DNA of 64,000 nucleotides from Scylla paramamosain. Its lineage: Eukaryota; Arthropoda; Malacostraca; Decapoda; Portunidae. The stretch lies in the NCBI RefSeq assembly GCF_035594125.1, contig NC_087185.1, positions 9,410,001-9,474,000 of the forward strand, read 5' to 3'. The notes below the pieces were generated by a model. It saw nothing but the letters and a program-made list of their open reading frames with translations. It was not told the DNA's origin and ran no database searches. Below are positions 1 through 14,742 of the stretch, in pieces. Each line of letters starts with the position of its first letter. Within the stretch, counting starts at the first letter, position 1. A program made the translations under genes and the position numbers.

Positions 1-1192
1 AAAACGCTAAAACGCATGAATAGCACTCTGTATGAAGAAACAAAATAACATTACTAAAAACGTTTATTTCTAGTGTATTTCACATAGGTACCAAAACACC
101 AAAATGTATGCAAAGCACCATATATGTCGAAAAGAAACGACATTTACAGTAATGTGTGTTTTTAGTGTTTATAAACGTATTAGGCACCAAAATACACGAA
201 AAAAAAACACCATATATGGGGAAACAAAATGATTTTTACAAAAAAATGTGTTTTTTGAGTGTTTTTGAGCTACTTCCGTATTAAAACGCTAAAACCCTTG
301 CAAAACACAATTAATGGAGAGAAAGAATACCATTACCAAAAATAAGTACTATGAGTGTTTTTAAGCTTCTTTTTCACAAAAGCGCAAAAAAAAAAATATA
401 TAAATAAAAACATGGAAAATGTTCTTTTATGGAAAAAAAAAAAAATGACATTACGAGAATAATGCATTTTAAATGTTTTGAGCTTCTCAGGTACCATAAC
501 GCTGAAAGGCAAAAATAGCCAAAATGCATACAAAGCACTTCATATGGAGAAACGAAACTACATTATCAAAAAGGTGGCTTTTTAGTGTTTTTTTTATTTT
601 TAATATTTTAGGCCCCAAAATGCTAAAATACATAGAAAGCACCCTATATTGGAAACAAAATAATATTACGAAAAATATGCCTTTCTAGTGTTTTGTGTTT
701 TTGAGCTAACGTACCAAAACGCAAAAAAAAAAAAAAAAAAATACAAAACAATTTATGAAGAAACAAAATAACATTACCAAAAACGCTTATTTTCAATGTT
801 TTGAGCTAATTATGTACAAAATACCAAAATGCATGTAAAGTAGCGTATTTCAGAAATAAAACAATACTACAAAAAACGTGTATTACAGTGTGTTCTTGAG
901 CTTCTTAAGTAGTAAAACGCTGAATCGCATGATAGAAAAAAAAAAACTTCCCCAAAAATACTGTTTTCAGTGCTTTTTACATTTTTTAGTACCAGAAAGG
1001 CTAAATTCTTCTAGAGAATAATACGAGAAACATGTATTATGAGTGTTTTTGAGATTTTTAGGCACTAAAATTCTAAAACGACTGAATAAACCTAACACTA
1101 CATTTGGAGAAAGAGAACATTACTAAAAACGTTTATTTTGAGTGTTTTTTTTTTCACTTGGTTAGGTTGCAAAACGCCTAAATAAATAGAAA

Positions 1193-1311
<119 letters not shown>

Positions 1312-2346
1312 GACTAGAAACGTGTCCATTGAGCGTTTTCAGCGTGTTAAGCACCAAAACGTTAAAAAGCATGGAAACCACATTATATAGGAATACAAAA
1401 TATTACCAAAAAAAAGTGTCTTTGGAGTGCGAAACATTCTTATGGAGGAAAGAAATATTATTATCCCCCCAGAAAAAGTGTATTTTCAGTATTTTTAGCT
1501 TTTTAGCAACAGGAACGTCAACATGCATGCAAAGCACTTTATATGATAGAACAAAACGATATTATCAGAAAACCATATTATATGAGTGTTTTTCTTAGAT
1601 TCATAGGTATCAAAAACACGTAAACAACATTCAATATGGAGAAACAGAACAACATTACGAAAAACGTGTATTTTCACCTTCTTAGGTACAAAAACGCCAA
1701 AATGCATGCAAAACATTCTATATGAGCAAACGAAATGCCAACACCAGAAATCTATTTTTTGAGTGTTTTTGAGCGTGTTAGGCACAAACACGCTTAAAAG
1801 CATGGAGAGTATCTTATATGAAAATAAAAATCAGCATTAAAAAAAAAAAAGACGGTATTCTGTTTTTTTAGCTTATTCCATATCAACACGACTGCAAAAC
1901 ACGCTTTATAAATAAATGGAATAACATTACAAAGATTGCAAATTTTTAGTGGTTTTGAGCTCAGTAAGTAAAAAAACGGCAAAATGCATGCAAAGTACTC
2001 TATATTGGGAAACTAAACAATACTACCAGAAACTTATATAAAAAAAATACTTCTGAACTTTTTAGGTACTAAAACGCGTGAAAAACACATCACATGGAGA
2101 AAAGAAAACCATTACCAAAAACGCGTTTTGAGTGTTTTCACCTTGTTAGGTATCAATACGTCAAAATGCATATAAATCAAGTGATTTGAAGAAAAAGACC
2201 AATGTTACCAAAACCGTGTATTGTAGGTCAGTTTTGACCTACTTAGGGACCAAAACACCGAAGTGCATGAAAACCACTCTTTACGGGGAATGGAAAAGGC
2301 ATTATGAGAAACATGTATAATGAGTGTTTCTGAGACTAATATGTAC

Positions 2347-2416
2347 CAAAACGCAAAAAACACGTGAATAATACTCTATCTATATAGAGTATTATTCACG
2401 TGTTTTTTGCGTTTTG
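2347..2416. repeat. Perfect hairpin, 33-bp arms, 4-nt loop
   Basis: Bases 2347-2379 are exactly complementary to 2384-2416, with loop ctat. The left arm is ordinary plus-strand satellite (part of a class 2 monomer) and the right arm is the same sequence inverted. Satellite then resumes on the plus strand at 2417. This looks like a small templated inverted duplication rather than a regulatory stem-loop. Confidence 0.95.
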
Positions 2417-5400
2417 CGGAAAATAAAAAGAAAAAATAAAAGTGTTTTTTTTTTCAACATTGTTAGGTTCCAAAACGCTAAAATGCATCCATAGCACTAT
2501 CTTTGGTGAAATAAAACAATACAAGAAACGTATCTTATCATTATTTTTGCGCATGTTAGACAACAAGACGTGAAAAAGCATGGAAAGCATGCTATATAGG
2601 AAAAACAAAACAACATTACCTAAAACGTTCATTATTAGTGTTTTTGATGTACTTTTCAAAACACTAAAACGGATGCAAAGCCCCCTTAATTGAGACACAG
2701 AGTAACATTCCAAAAAAACAAGTATTTTGAGTGTTTATGAGCTTGTTAGGTACATAAACGATAAAATTCTTGCAAAGTACCATCTATGGAAAAGCGAAAG
2801 AACCTTTAGAGAAACGTGTATAAGGAGTGTGTTCGAGCTTCTTAGGAACCAAAACGCGAAAATGCATTGAATAACACTCTATATGGAGAATCAGAACAAC
2901 ATTACCAAAAACGTGTATTTTGAGTGTTTTTACATTGTTAGGTACCGAAACGCCAAAATAAATGTGAAGCACTCTATATAGGGAAACGAAGCGACGTATA
3001 TTTTTATTATCTTTTTAGCGTTTTAGGCACCAAAACAATAAAAATGCTTGGAAAGTAACTTATTTTGGACTACAAAACAACATTACCAAAAAGGTCTCTT
3101 TTGTGTGTTTTTGAACTTCTTGCATACCAAAACGCTAAAACTCATGCTAAACACTCATTATGGAGAAAAGAATAACGAGTGTTTTTGAGCTTGTTAGGTG
3201 CAGAAACGGCAAAATGCATGCAATGTGCCCTATATGGTGAGACATAACAATATTACCACACACATGTATTATGAATATTATTGACCTTAGCTAACAAAAC
3301 ACTCATTAGCATTTTATATGTAGAAACAGAACAACATAAGCAAAAACATGTGTTATGGGTGTTAGTAACATTAGTATGTACAAAAACGCGAAAATTCATG
3401 CAAAGTATCGTATATGGATTAACGAAAGGGCATTACAAAATAAAATTGTATTATGAGTGCTTTTGAACTTAATAAGTTCCAAAACGCAAAAAAAACACCT
3501 CAGTGTGGAGAAACAGACTACGAGAAACACGTATTTTGGGTGTTTTTTTCTTCTTTTTTTCATTGTTAGGAAACAAACTGCCAAAAATGCATGCATAGCA
3601 CCCAATATTTGGGAAATTAAATGATACTTCCAGAAACTTGTTTTTGGAGTGAATATGAGCATGTTATGCACCAAGACGCTAAAATGCATGGAAATCATCC
3701 TGTATAGGAATACCAAACAATTTTACAAAAAAAAAAAAGCGTATCCTTTGCGTGTTCTTAGCTTCTTATGTACCAAATTGCTAAAAAGTATGCAACACAC
3801 ACTTTATGGAGAAAGAATAGTATTACCAGCTTGTATTTTAGCTTGTTACGTATAAAATAAAATAAAAATGCATGAAAAGAACCCTATTTGAGGTAATGAA
3901 AGAACATTACTAGAAATAAGTATTATGAGTGCTTTAGATCGTCTTAGTTACAAAACGCATGGATAGCACTCTATCTCAGAAAGAGACCAACATTATCAAA
4001 AACATGCATTTTGAGTGTTTTTCTTTTCACATTCTTAGGTACCAAAACGCCAAAATGCATGCAAAGCACCCTGAAATATGAATTGAAATTTCTTTACAGA
4101 AACATGTCTTTTCAGTGTCCTTTGAAGGCACGAGAACACTAAAAATTATGGAAACACTTGCAAAACATCTTTTATAGAGAAACAATAATAATTTTTACAA
4201 AAACGTGCATTTTCAGTGTTTTTTTTTCCTTTCAGCTTGTTACTAAACCGCAAATATGTATTGAAAGTACACAACATCGGGAAACTTAAAGATCATTACG
4301 AGAGACATGTATTTTGAGTATTTTTGAGCTTCTTTGGTACTAAAACACTGAAACGCATGAATAGCACTCTATATGGAGAAACAATAACAATACAAAAATT
4401 CAGTATTTTGTGTTTTCACATCGTTAGATAACATAACGCCAAAATGCATACAAACCAAACATTACAGGAAACATTACAGGAAACTGGTCTTTTGAGTGTT
4501 TTGTGCATGCTTTACAAGGAAAAGCTAAACAAGTATGGCAAACACCCGATATGTGAAAACAAAATAACATTACCAAAAACGTTTCTTTTGAGTGTTTTGA
4601 GATATTTACCTAACAAAACGCTAAAACGCATTATCACATCATCAAAAACAAGTATTTTAAGTGTCTTTTTTTCATCTTTTCAAAATGCATTGAAAATATG
4701 TTATATGGGGTAACGAAAGAACATTACAAGAAACGTGTATTATGAGTGCTTTTAAGCTTCTTAGGTACAAAAAACGTTGAAACGCATAAATACCACTCAG
4801 TATGAAGAAACAGACAAACATTACCAAAAATTTTTTTTCAGTATATTTCACATTCTTAGGTTCCAAACCCTTAAAATGTATAATGGGAATGCATAATGGG
4901 AAACCAAAGAAAATTTCCAGAAACGTTTCTTTTGAGTGTTCCTAAATGTTTTATGCATCGAAACGATATATTGGAAAAGGAAACAAAATTTCCAGAAACG
5001 TGTCTTTTCAGTGTTTATATGCGTGTTAGTTACCTAAACGCTAAAGAGCATGGAAATCACCCAATATGGAATAAAAAACTACATTGGGAGAAACTTATGT
5101 ACCAAAACGAAAACGCATGCAAAATAACCCTTATGGAAAAACAGTATTATATAAAAAATATTTATATTTTGAGTGTTCTGAGCTTGTAACATACAAAAAC
5201 GCCAAAATGCATGGAAAATAACGTATATAGGGTAACGAAAGAACATTACGAGAAACGTGCATTATGAATGCACTTCTTAGGTAACAAAACGCGAAAACGC
5301 CTAAACATTCCTCTATATGAACAAACAGAACAACATTACCAAAAACGTGTATTTTGAGTGTTTTCACATTGTTAGTTACCAAAAAGGTAAAACCCATGCA

Positions 5401-8400
5401 AAATCCCATATATGAGCAAACGAAACGAAATTTCCACAAATGTGTTTTTTTTTTTGGTATTTATGAGCGTTTCATCCACCAAAACGCTTAAAAGCATGGA
5501 AATCAACCTATATGGGAATACAAATGAACATTACCAAAAACGTATATTTTGAGCGCATATCACATTGTTAGGTACTAAATCTGCAAAATGCATACAGAAC
5601 CCAAAATATGGGAAAACAAAACGAAATTTCCAGAAACATATCTTTTGGGTGTTTATGAGATTGTTAGGCACCAAAACGCTAAAAAGCATGGAAGGTATCC
5701 TATATTGGAAAAAAAAAAAAAATACTCTTTCAGCTGTTTTGAGCTACTTTCGTAAGAAAACGCTAAAACACATGCTAAACATGTCGGAAAGCGAATAACT
5801 ATCAAAAACAAATATTTTGAGGGTTTTGGAGCTTGTTACGTACAAAAACGCTAAAATACTGCAAACTGCCTTATAGAGGAAGAGAAGAAAAAAAAACATG
5901 TATTATGAGAGTATTTTAGTTTCTTAGCTACCAAAACGCTAAAATTCATACATAGCACTCTTTATGGAGAAACTTAATAACATTACCAAAACGCCAAAAT
6001 GTATTCAAAACATGTATGGGTTAAGGAAACAAGATTTCCCCCCCAAAAAAAAGTGTCTTCTGAGTGTTTATGAGCGTGGTAGGAATCAATCACAAAAAAT
6101 TATGGAAGACACCCTATATGGGGAAAAAAAAACGGCTCTTTTTCAGTGGTTTGAGCTACCTACTAGCCAAAACGCAAAAATAGTGAGCAAAACACTCTTC
6201 ATGGAAAAAACAATAACATTACGAAAAAAAAAGAAAAAAAGAAGTATTTTAAATGTTTTTGAGTTTGTTTAGTAGCCGAAATGCATGAAAAGTTCCCTAT
6301 ATGGGGAAATGAAAAGACTTTACGAGAAACGTAAATTATGAGAGTTTTGAGCTAAGAAGCATGAATACCAGGACGACATTATGAAAAACGTGTATTTTGA
6401 GTGTCTTCCATAACGTTAGGAATCAAAACACGGAAATGTACACAAAGCCCCCTAAATAGGAACACGAAACGATATTACCAGAAAAGTGTCTAACCAGTGT
6501 TTTCTGTATGTGAGCGTGTTAAGCACCAAAAAAGCTAAAAAGAATGTTATTCACCCTATATAAGAATAAAAAAAACATTACGAAAAACGTATCTTTTGAG
6601 TGTTTTTGAATTTCCTAATTACTGAAACGGTAAAACGCAGGCAAATTACACTTTATGGAGAAAGAGAATAACATTACCAAGAAAACAAGTATTTGATCGT
6701 TTTTGAGCTTGTTACGCAGAAAACGCCAAAATGCATTGAAAGTACCCTCTGTTGGGAAAAAAAAAAATATTATGAGAAAAGAATAATATCAGTGTTTTTG
6801 AGCTTCTTAAACACCAAAACACCTAAACGTGTTACTAGAATTTTTTTTTATGTAGAAACAGAACAACATTTATAAAAAAAACGTGCATTTCACATTGTTA
6901 GGTACCAAAACGCCAAACTGCATGCAAAGCATGCTATATGTGGAAAGAAAACGATATTTCCAGAAACGTGTCTTTTGAGTGTATTTCAGCGTGCTAGGAA
7001 GAAAAATACAAAAAAATACGAAAAACATCCAATATGGAAAAAAAAAACGAAAATACAAGAAACGTCTCTCTTCAATGTTTTTGAGCTACTTACGAACCAT
7101 AAAGCAAAAACGATTGCAAAACACCCATTATAAGGCAACAAAATATTATTTCCAAAAACAAACATTTCGAGTGTTTTTGAGAATGTTGCATAGGAAACAC
7201 CAAAATGCATGGAAAATTCCATGTATGAGGAAACGAAAAGTCATTATGAGAGTTTTTTGAGCTTTTTAGGTATCAAAACGGTAATACACGTAAATAGCTC
7301 TCTATATAGAGAAATAGAACATTAACTAAAACATTAATTTTCGGCATATTTTGCATTATTATGCAAATGCAAAATGCATCCAATGCACCCTATAGAGAGT
7401 AAAAAAAGATGAAAAAAACGTGTGTTTTGAGTGTTTATGAGCGTGTTAGGCACTAAAATCGAAAATAAAAGCATAGAAAACATCCTATATGGGAAAACAA
7501 AACAATTTTACAAAAAATATATCTTGACTGTTTGTGGCCTACTTACGAACCAAAATACTAAAACGCATGTAAAAATTTTTTTTAATGAGAAGTTGTGTAA
7601 CTTTACCAAAAACAAGTATTTTAAGTGTTTTTTTAGCTTCTTACATATAGAAACATCAAAACGCATGGAAAGTTCTTGATAAGGGAAACTAAAGAACATT
7701 ACGAGAATTGTATATAATGTGTGTTTTTGAACTTCTTGGGTACGAAAATGCTAAAACGCATAAATAGGACTTTACATGATGAAACGGAATATTACCGAAA
7801 ACGTGTATTTTGAGTGTATTTTACATTGTTAGATAACAAAATATATTCAAAGCATTCCATATGGGGAAAGGAAACGAGATTTAGAAAAACTTGTCTATTG
7901 AGTGTTTTTGAAAGTGCTAGGCATCACCATGATGAAAAAAAAAAAAACATGGAAAGCGCCATATATGAAAGAAAAAAAAAAAAAAAAAAAAAACTAGACA
8001 TTACCAAAAACGTCTCTTTTTAGGGTTTCTGAGCTACTTACGTGCCAAAACAATGAAACGCATGGAAAAAAATCCCTGTATGGGGAAACATTATACTCGT
8101 AACTTTACCAATAACGTATATTTTGCGTGTTTTTGAGCTTGTTACGTAGAAAAATGCAAAAATGCTTACAAAGTACTCTATATGGGTAAACGAAAAGACT
8201 ACCTGAAACGTGTTTTGTGAGAGCTTTTGAGCTTCTTAGGTACCAAACTGTTAAACGCATGAATAGCACTCTATATCGAGAAACAGAACATCAGTACCAA
8301 ACACGTGCATTTTGATTTTTTTCTTCACATTATTAGGTATGAAAACGCCAAAATACCTACAAAGTCAAAATACATTGAGAAACAAAAATATATTACCAGA

Positions 8401-9968
8401 AACGTGTCTTTTCAGTGTTTTAAGCGTGTTATACACCAAAACTCTAAAAACCATAGAATTCACTCAAGACAACATTAAGAGAAAGTGTGTTTTAAGCGTC
8501 TATGAAAATCTTACGTACCAAAACGCTAAAACGCATGCAAAACAGTTTATATAAAACAACACAACACAGTTCATGTAAAACAGCATTACAAAAAAATAGT
8601 TTTTTGAGTGTTTTGATGTATTTATATACTAAATCAGTAAAACGCATGGAAAATACACTTTATGGAGAACGAGAATAACAGTACCGGAATCAAGTATCTT
8701 CAGTGTTTTTGAGCTTCCTACGGAGAAAAACGCGAAAATGTATTCAAAATACCGTATGTTAAGAAACTACATTTCGAGAAACGTGTATTACGAATGTTTT
8801 TGAGTTTCTTCATTATCAAAAACTCCAAAACATAAAACGTATATTTTTGATGTTTTTCTTCACATTGTTAGGTACCAAAATGCGAAAAATTTTTTAATGC
8901 CTCTTATATGGAGAAACGAAACATTACCGAAAATTTTTCTTTTGTCTGTTTTTGAGCGCGTTAGGCACCAAAACCATAGAAAACATGAAATTCACTCTGG
9001 ATTTGAATGTAAAACAACATACGAAAAACGTATTTTCTAAGTGTTTTTGAACTTAATACGTACCAAAACGCTTAAACCTATGCAATACATACTTTATTTA
9101 GAAACAGAACATTACAAAAAAAAAAAAAAAAACGTATTATGAGTGTTTTTGAGCTTGTTACCTTGTCTTTGAGTGTTCATGAGCGTATTTAGGCAGCAAA
9201 ACGCTAAAAAGCATGGAAGTCTCCCCTTATGGGAGACATTACCAACAAACGTCTCTTTTTTAGTGTTTATGAGCAAAAACGCATGGGAAACACCCATTAT
9301 AAAGAAACAGAATAACATTATGAAATGAAGTATTTGTTTTTGAGGTTGTTACGTAGAAAAACGCAAAAATGTATGTTAGGTTCCTATATGAGGAAACGAA
9401 AAGACATAACGAAAAACGTGTAATATGAGTTTTTTTTTTTTCATCCTCTTAGGAACCAGTGCGCTAAAAGGCACGAATAACTCTTTATATGGAGAAACAT
9501 ATGATTACTAAGAACGTGTATTTCAATTGACTTTCACATTATTAGGTCCGAAAACGTTAAAGTGCATGCAAAGCTCACTGTATGGAGAAACGAAACGAGA
9601 TTTCCTTTTTCTGTTTTTTTTTTTTTTTTTTTTTTTTTCAGAATTATATGCATTTAAACGCAAAAAAAAAAAAAAGTACCCAATATAGGTAATCAAAACA
9701 ACATTAACAAAAACGTATCTTTTCAGTCTTTCTGAGCTACTAACGTATCAAAACGCTGAAAGGCATGCAAAACAACCTTAATGAAAAAACATAATAATAA
9801 CATAATATAAAAAGAAATGGATTTTGAGTGTATTTCACATTGTAAGATACCATAACGCCAAAATTCTTGGAAAGCATCCTATATTTTCAAAGAAAAGACA
9901 CTTGAAAAAAACTGTGTTTCTTGAGTATTTATGTGCGCGTTAGGCACCAAAACGCTAAAATAAAAACT

Positions 9969-9987
9969 TATATATATATATATATAT
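9969..9987. repeat. Short TA run in satellite
   Basis: A run of about nine TA units follows aaacgctaaaataaaaac. The paralogous position in the right flank (about 55,651-55,666) also carries a TA run, next to the junction with an inserted Jockey fragment. Confidence 0.85.
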
Positions 9988-10602
9988 CAAAAGCACTCTA
10001 TATACAAAAAAAATAAAAATAAATAAATAAAATAAAAAAAGTATATTGAACGTTTTGTTTTTGTGCTACTTATGTACCAAAACGCTTGCAAAATACAATT
10101 TACCAAGAAACACAAAAACATTACCAAAAACAAGTATCTTGAGTTTTTAAGCTTGTTACGTACAAAAAACGTCAAATTGTATGGGAAGCACCCTTTATAA
10201 GGAAACGAAAATACATTATGAGGAACAAGTATTACGAGTTTTTTTTTTCTTTTTTTGAGCTTCATAGGTACTAAATCTAGAAAATGAATGAATAACACTC
10301 TATATGGAAAAAAAAAACAAATTACCAAAAAGCTGCATTTTGAGTGTTTTTCACATTATTAAGTACCAAAAAAGCAAAAATGCATGTAAAGCACCCTATA
10401 TGGGATAAGGAAACGATATTCCCAAAAAGCCTGTTTTTTTTTTTTTTTTTCAGCGTTTATGAGCAGGTTATGCACAGAAACTCTAAAAAGAATGGAAAGC
10501 ACATGATATGGGAAAACAAAACTTAACCAAAAACGTCTTTTACGTACCCAAACGCTAAAACGCATGTAGAACATCCTTTGTGAAAAAAAAAAAAACACTA
10601 AC

Positions 10603-10636
10603 ATTATGAAAAAATATATATATTTTTTTTCATAAT
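10603..10636. repeat. Hairpin in satellite, 12-bp arms
   Basis: attatgaaaaaa at 10603-10614 pairs with ttttttcataat at 10625-10636 across a TA-rich loop. The paralogous satellite at about 58,290-58,320 lacks the second arm, so the right arm was gained in this copy. Confidence 0.8.
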
Positions 10637-13225
10637 TCATAATAAATTTTTAAGAAAAAAAAATGTATTTTTTTTCGTGTTTTTGAGCTTGTTACGTACA
10701 AAGACGCAAAAATTCATGAAAATACCCTACATGGGGAAGCGGAAGGACATTACCAGAGATGTGTATTATGAGTGGTGTCTTTGATTTTCTTAAGTACCAA
10801 AAAGCTAATATTCGTAAAAAATAATAATAACTAACAAAAACATATTTTAAATGCTTTTTTTTTATTTTTTTTTACATTGTTAGGTACAATAATGCCAAAA
10901 TGTATGCAAAGCTTCTTATAAGAGGAAATGAAGCGTCTTTACCAGAAACGTGAGTCTTGGATGTTTTTGAGCGTGTTAGGCAATAAACGGTAAAAAGAAT
11001 GGAATCCACACTATATGGGAATGCAAAACAGCATTACAAAAAACGTTTGTTTTGAGCGTTTTTTAACTTCTTACATACCAAAACCTGCATGCATGCATGC
11101 AAAACACACTTTATGAAGAAACATAATAACATTGCCAAAAAAATATTTTCAAGTTTTTTTTTTTTTCAGATTGTTATGTAGAAAAACGGCAAAATGCATG
11201 CAAGGAACCTTATATGATGAAACGAAAAAAAATATTACGAGGAACGTGTATTTTGAGTGTTTTGAGCTTTTTTGGTACCAAACGGCAAAACACGTCAATA
11301 CCGCTCTATATGGAGAAACGGAAAAGAAAAGAAAAAAAAAAAAACTTGTAATTTGAGTGTTTTTCACATTGTTAGTTACCAAAATACCAAATTGTATGGA
11401 AAGCCCGTTATATGGGGGAAACGAAACGACATTCCACGAAACGTATATTTCAAGAGGTTTTGTGAATGTTAGGCACCAAAACGTAAAGAAAGCATGGAAA
11501 GTATCCTATATGGGTATAGAAAACTAAATAAAAAAAAGAGTATTTTGAGTGTTTTTCAGCTTCTTATGTATCAAAAAAGCATTTAACGCCTTTCATTGAG
11601 AAACAAAATAACATTTCCAGTGGTTTTTAGCTTTTTACGTACCAAAACGGTAAAAAAAGACGTAAAAAACCTTAATGGAGAAACAGAATAACATTAGCCA
11701 AACAAGTATTTTGAGTATTTTTGAGATTGTTACGTACAAATACGCCAAAATGCATGCAAAGTACCATACATGGGGAAACGAAAGGACATTATAAGAGACA
11801 TGTATTATGAGTGTTTTTGAGCTTTTTAGATATCAAAATCCTGGGACGCATCAATAGCACTCTATATGGAGACATAACAACCTTACGAAAAACATGTATT
11901 TTTAGTGTTTTTTTTTAGCTACTTACGAGTACGTACCAAAACGCAGAAATGCATGAAAACACCGTTTATGTAGAGAGAAAAACAATAAGACAGAAAATCG
12001 TATTATATATAGTATTATGAAAATTTTTGAGCTTTTTAGGTAACAAAATGTTACAACACATTAATAGCAATCTATATTGAGAAAAAGAACATGACAAAAA
12101 ACTCGCAGAGTAAGTGTTTTCACATTATTACTCGTAAGTACTAATACGCAAAAATGCATGGGAAGCCCCTTACGTGACATTACCAGAAACGTGACATTTG
12201 AATATTTTTGAGCTTGGTGGGCACGGAAACGCTAAAATGCATGTAAATCACCCTATATAGTAATACAAAACACCATTAAGAAAAACGTGATTTATACGTA
12301 TTTTTTTTTTTTACATTTGCGTACTAACACGCTAAAAAGCATTCAAAATGGAAAAAAAGAAAAAAACATTACCAAAGACAAGTATTTTCGAGTGTTTTGA
12401 ACTTACTTAAAAAAAAAAAACTTCAAAATGTATACACAGTACCCTATATGGGGAAACGAAAAGACAACTAGAAATGTGTATTATGAGTGTCTTTGAGGTT
12501 TTCTGCTACCAAAACGCAAAAACGCGTTAGTATCACTCCATATGGAGAAACAGAATATTACCAAAAATAATTTAAGTGTTTTTCACATTGTTAGGTACCA
12601 AAACGCCAAAATGCATGTTAAGCCCCTGTATATAGGAAAACGAAACGATATCAAAAATAAAATATGTTTTGAGTGTTTTTGTGCATAATTGGCACCAAAA
12701 CGGTAAAAAAGAAAAAAAAAAAACTTGGAAAGCACGTTATATAGGGAAACCAAGACATTACGAAAAACAATTCTTTTTAGTGTTTATTTTATTTATTTAT
12801 TTATTTATTTATTTTTTTTGTATTTTGAAACTCTAAAACGCATGCAAACACCATTTAGAGAAAAAACAGAGTAACATTATCAAAAACAAGTATTGTTAGT
12901 GTCTTTGAGCTTGTTTTGTACAAAAACGACAAAATATATACAAAATACCCTATATGGAAATACGAAAGGACCAGAGATTTGTATCATGAATTTTTTTTTA
13001 CCTTCTTAGATAGCAAACCGCTAAATTGCATGAACTAGAAATATATTAGAAAAAAAAACGTGTATTTGACGGTATTCCACATTGTTTAGTAAGAAAAAAA
13101 AAAACCTTACAGAGCACCTTAACATTACGAAAAACTAGTATTTTAAGTATTTTTGAGCTTGTTACCTAGAAAAAGGAAAGAATGCATGTAAACTACCCCT
13201 TATGGAGCAACAAAAAGACATCACC

Positions 13226-14157
13226 AGTTTTCTCACCTTTCTCACTTTCTCACCAGACGCAAGGTAGGCAATGCCTGTCAGTGTCCGGCCTCTACGAATC
13301 TTCTCCAAAGGTCTCTATCCATGAAATCCTCATCTCTGGTTATTTCTTGTAGATTTCTTCCTCTTCGTTCAGTAGCTTCTTCAACTCCCTGCATCCATCG
13401 CTTCCTAGGTCGTCCCACCGGCCTCCTGCCTAGAGGAACCCATTCCAGAAACTTCCTTGCGTATCTTGTATCTTCCATTCTTCGGACATGTCCATACCAT
13501 CTCAATTTGTTCTTTTCAATCATCTTCAGTATAGATGTTATCCCTAATCTCTCTCTGGTTTCTTCATTTCTAATTCTATCAAGTCTGGTCACACCTCGGA
13601 TCATTCTCAGAACTCTCATTTCTCCTGCTTGTATTTGTGAAGATGTTCTTGTTGTCAGTGTCCAAGTTTCTGACCCATATAGAAGTACTGGTCTTAGTAT
13701 TGTTGTAAATATTATGGTTTTAGCTTTTGTTGGAATATTCTTATCTTTAAGTATGGGATACAATGCACTGACATTTGCATTGTACTTCTGTATTCTATTT
13801 AAAATTTCTATATTCTGTCTGTTTTCCTCGTCGAAAAGTACTCCCAGATAACAAAATTTGTCGGTCTGCTTCAGTTTAACGTTTTCTATGTAAATATTAC
13901 ATTCCTCCTTTATTCTGCCAACTTTCATTATTTCTGTTTTTTGTTTGTTCATTCTCATTCCTTCCCTATTTAAGACATCATTCCATCTTGTCATGGCCTC
14001 TTGAAGATCTTGTTGGCTTCCTGTCACGACAGCGACATCGTTTGCATAGGCCAGCGTGATCTCTTTATCCTCCCTTACACACACTTCCTTCAGGCATCTG
14101 TCCATGTATATAATGAATAGCAAAGGAGAGAGCACTCCCCCTTGTCTCACTCCTGGG
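13226..14157 (-). pseudogene. RTE-type LINE reverse transcriptase, 5'-truncated, active site mutated
   Basis: The minus strand has about 290 open codons (13,278-14,150). They begin inside the reverse transcriptase at GVRQGGVLSPLLF and continue through the palm and thumb to a C-terminal region with the LLYGSETWTL and RWYGHVRRM motifs typical of RTE-like endonuclease-reverse transcriptases. The catalytic box reads YAND where the family has YADD, so the first metal-binding Asp is Asn and the protein should be inactive. The apurinic-type endonuclease and the N-terminal half of the RT are missing. The 3' end, at about 13,226-13,250, is a short run of related TTTCTCAC-like units, as expected for an RTE tail. 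The 5' truncation coincides with the outer edge of the palindrome at 14,158. The paralogous satellite at about 60,676-60,700 runs on without this element. Class assignment is from motif recognition only. Confidence 0.85.
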
Positions 14158-14573
14158 GGAAATGAGAGTAGGTTTAAATATAGGTAACGCTCCCTAGGTG
14201 TGTCTAGGTTTACCTATGTATTAATTAGCAGTGTCTGGCATAGGGTAGGTAGACAGGATAGCTGGATAGATAGATAGATAGACAGATAGATAGAAAGACT
14301 GACTGACTGACTGATGGATAGATAGATATATAGATAGATAGATGAATTGATAGATAGATAGATATATAGATAGATAAACATAATTGAGGATTTTATTTGC
14401 TTTTATCTTCTTCTCTTTATTGTTTTCCTCTTGTTCTTCTTTACTTATTTTATCATTTTCCTACTCCTCTTCCTCCTCGTCCTCCTCCTCCTATATAAAG
14501 AAGAGGAGGAGGAGGGCCAGAGCTCACTTTCGCCCCAGCCAGCCACAGGTACACACACACACACACACACACA

Positions 14574-14605
<32 letters not shown>

Positions 14606-14694
14606 CACGTAGTACAGTCATGCAGGTATACACGGAAGTGAAGGACAGAAATACATACACAAAGGGAGGTGTATTGATTGTGTAAGTGTAACAG

Positions 14695-14742
<48 letters not shown>

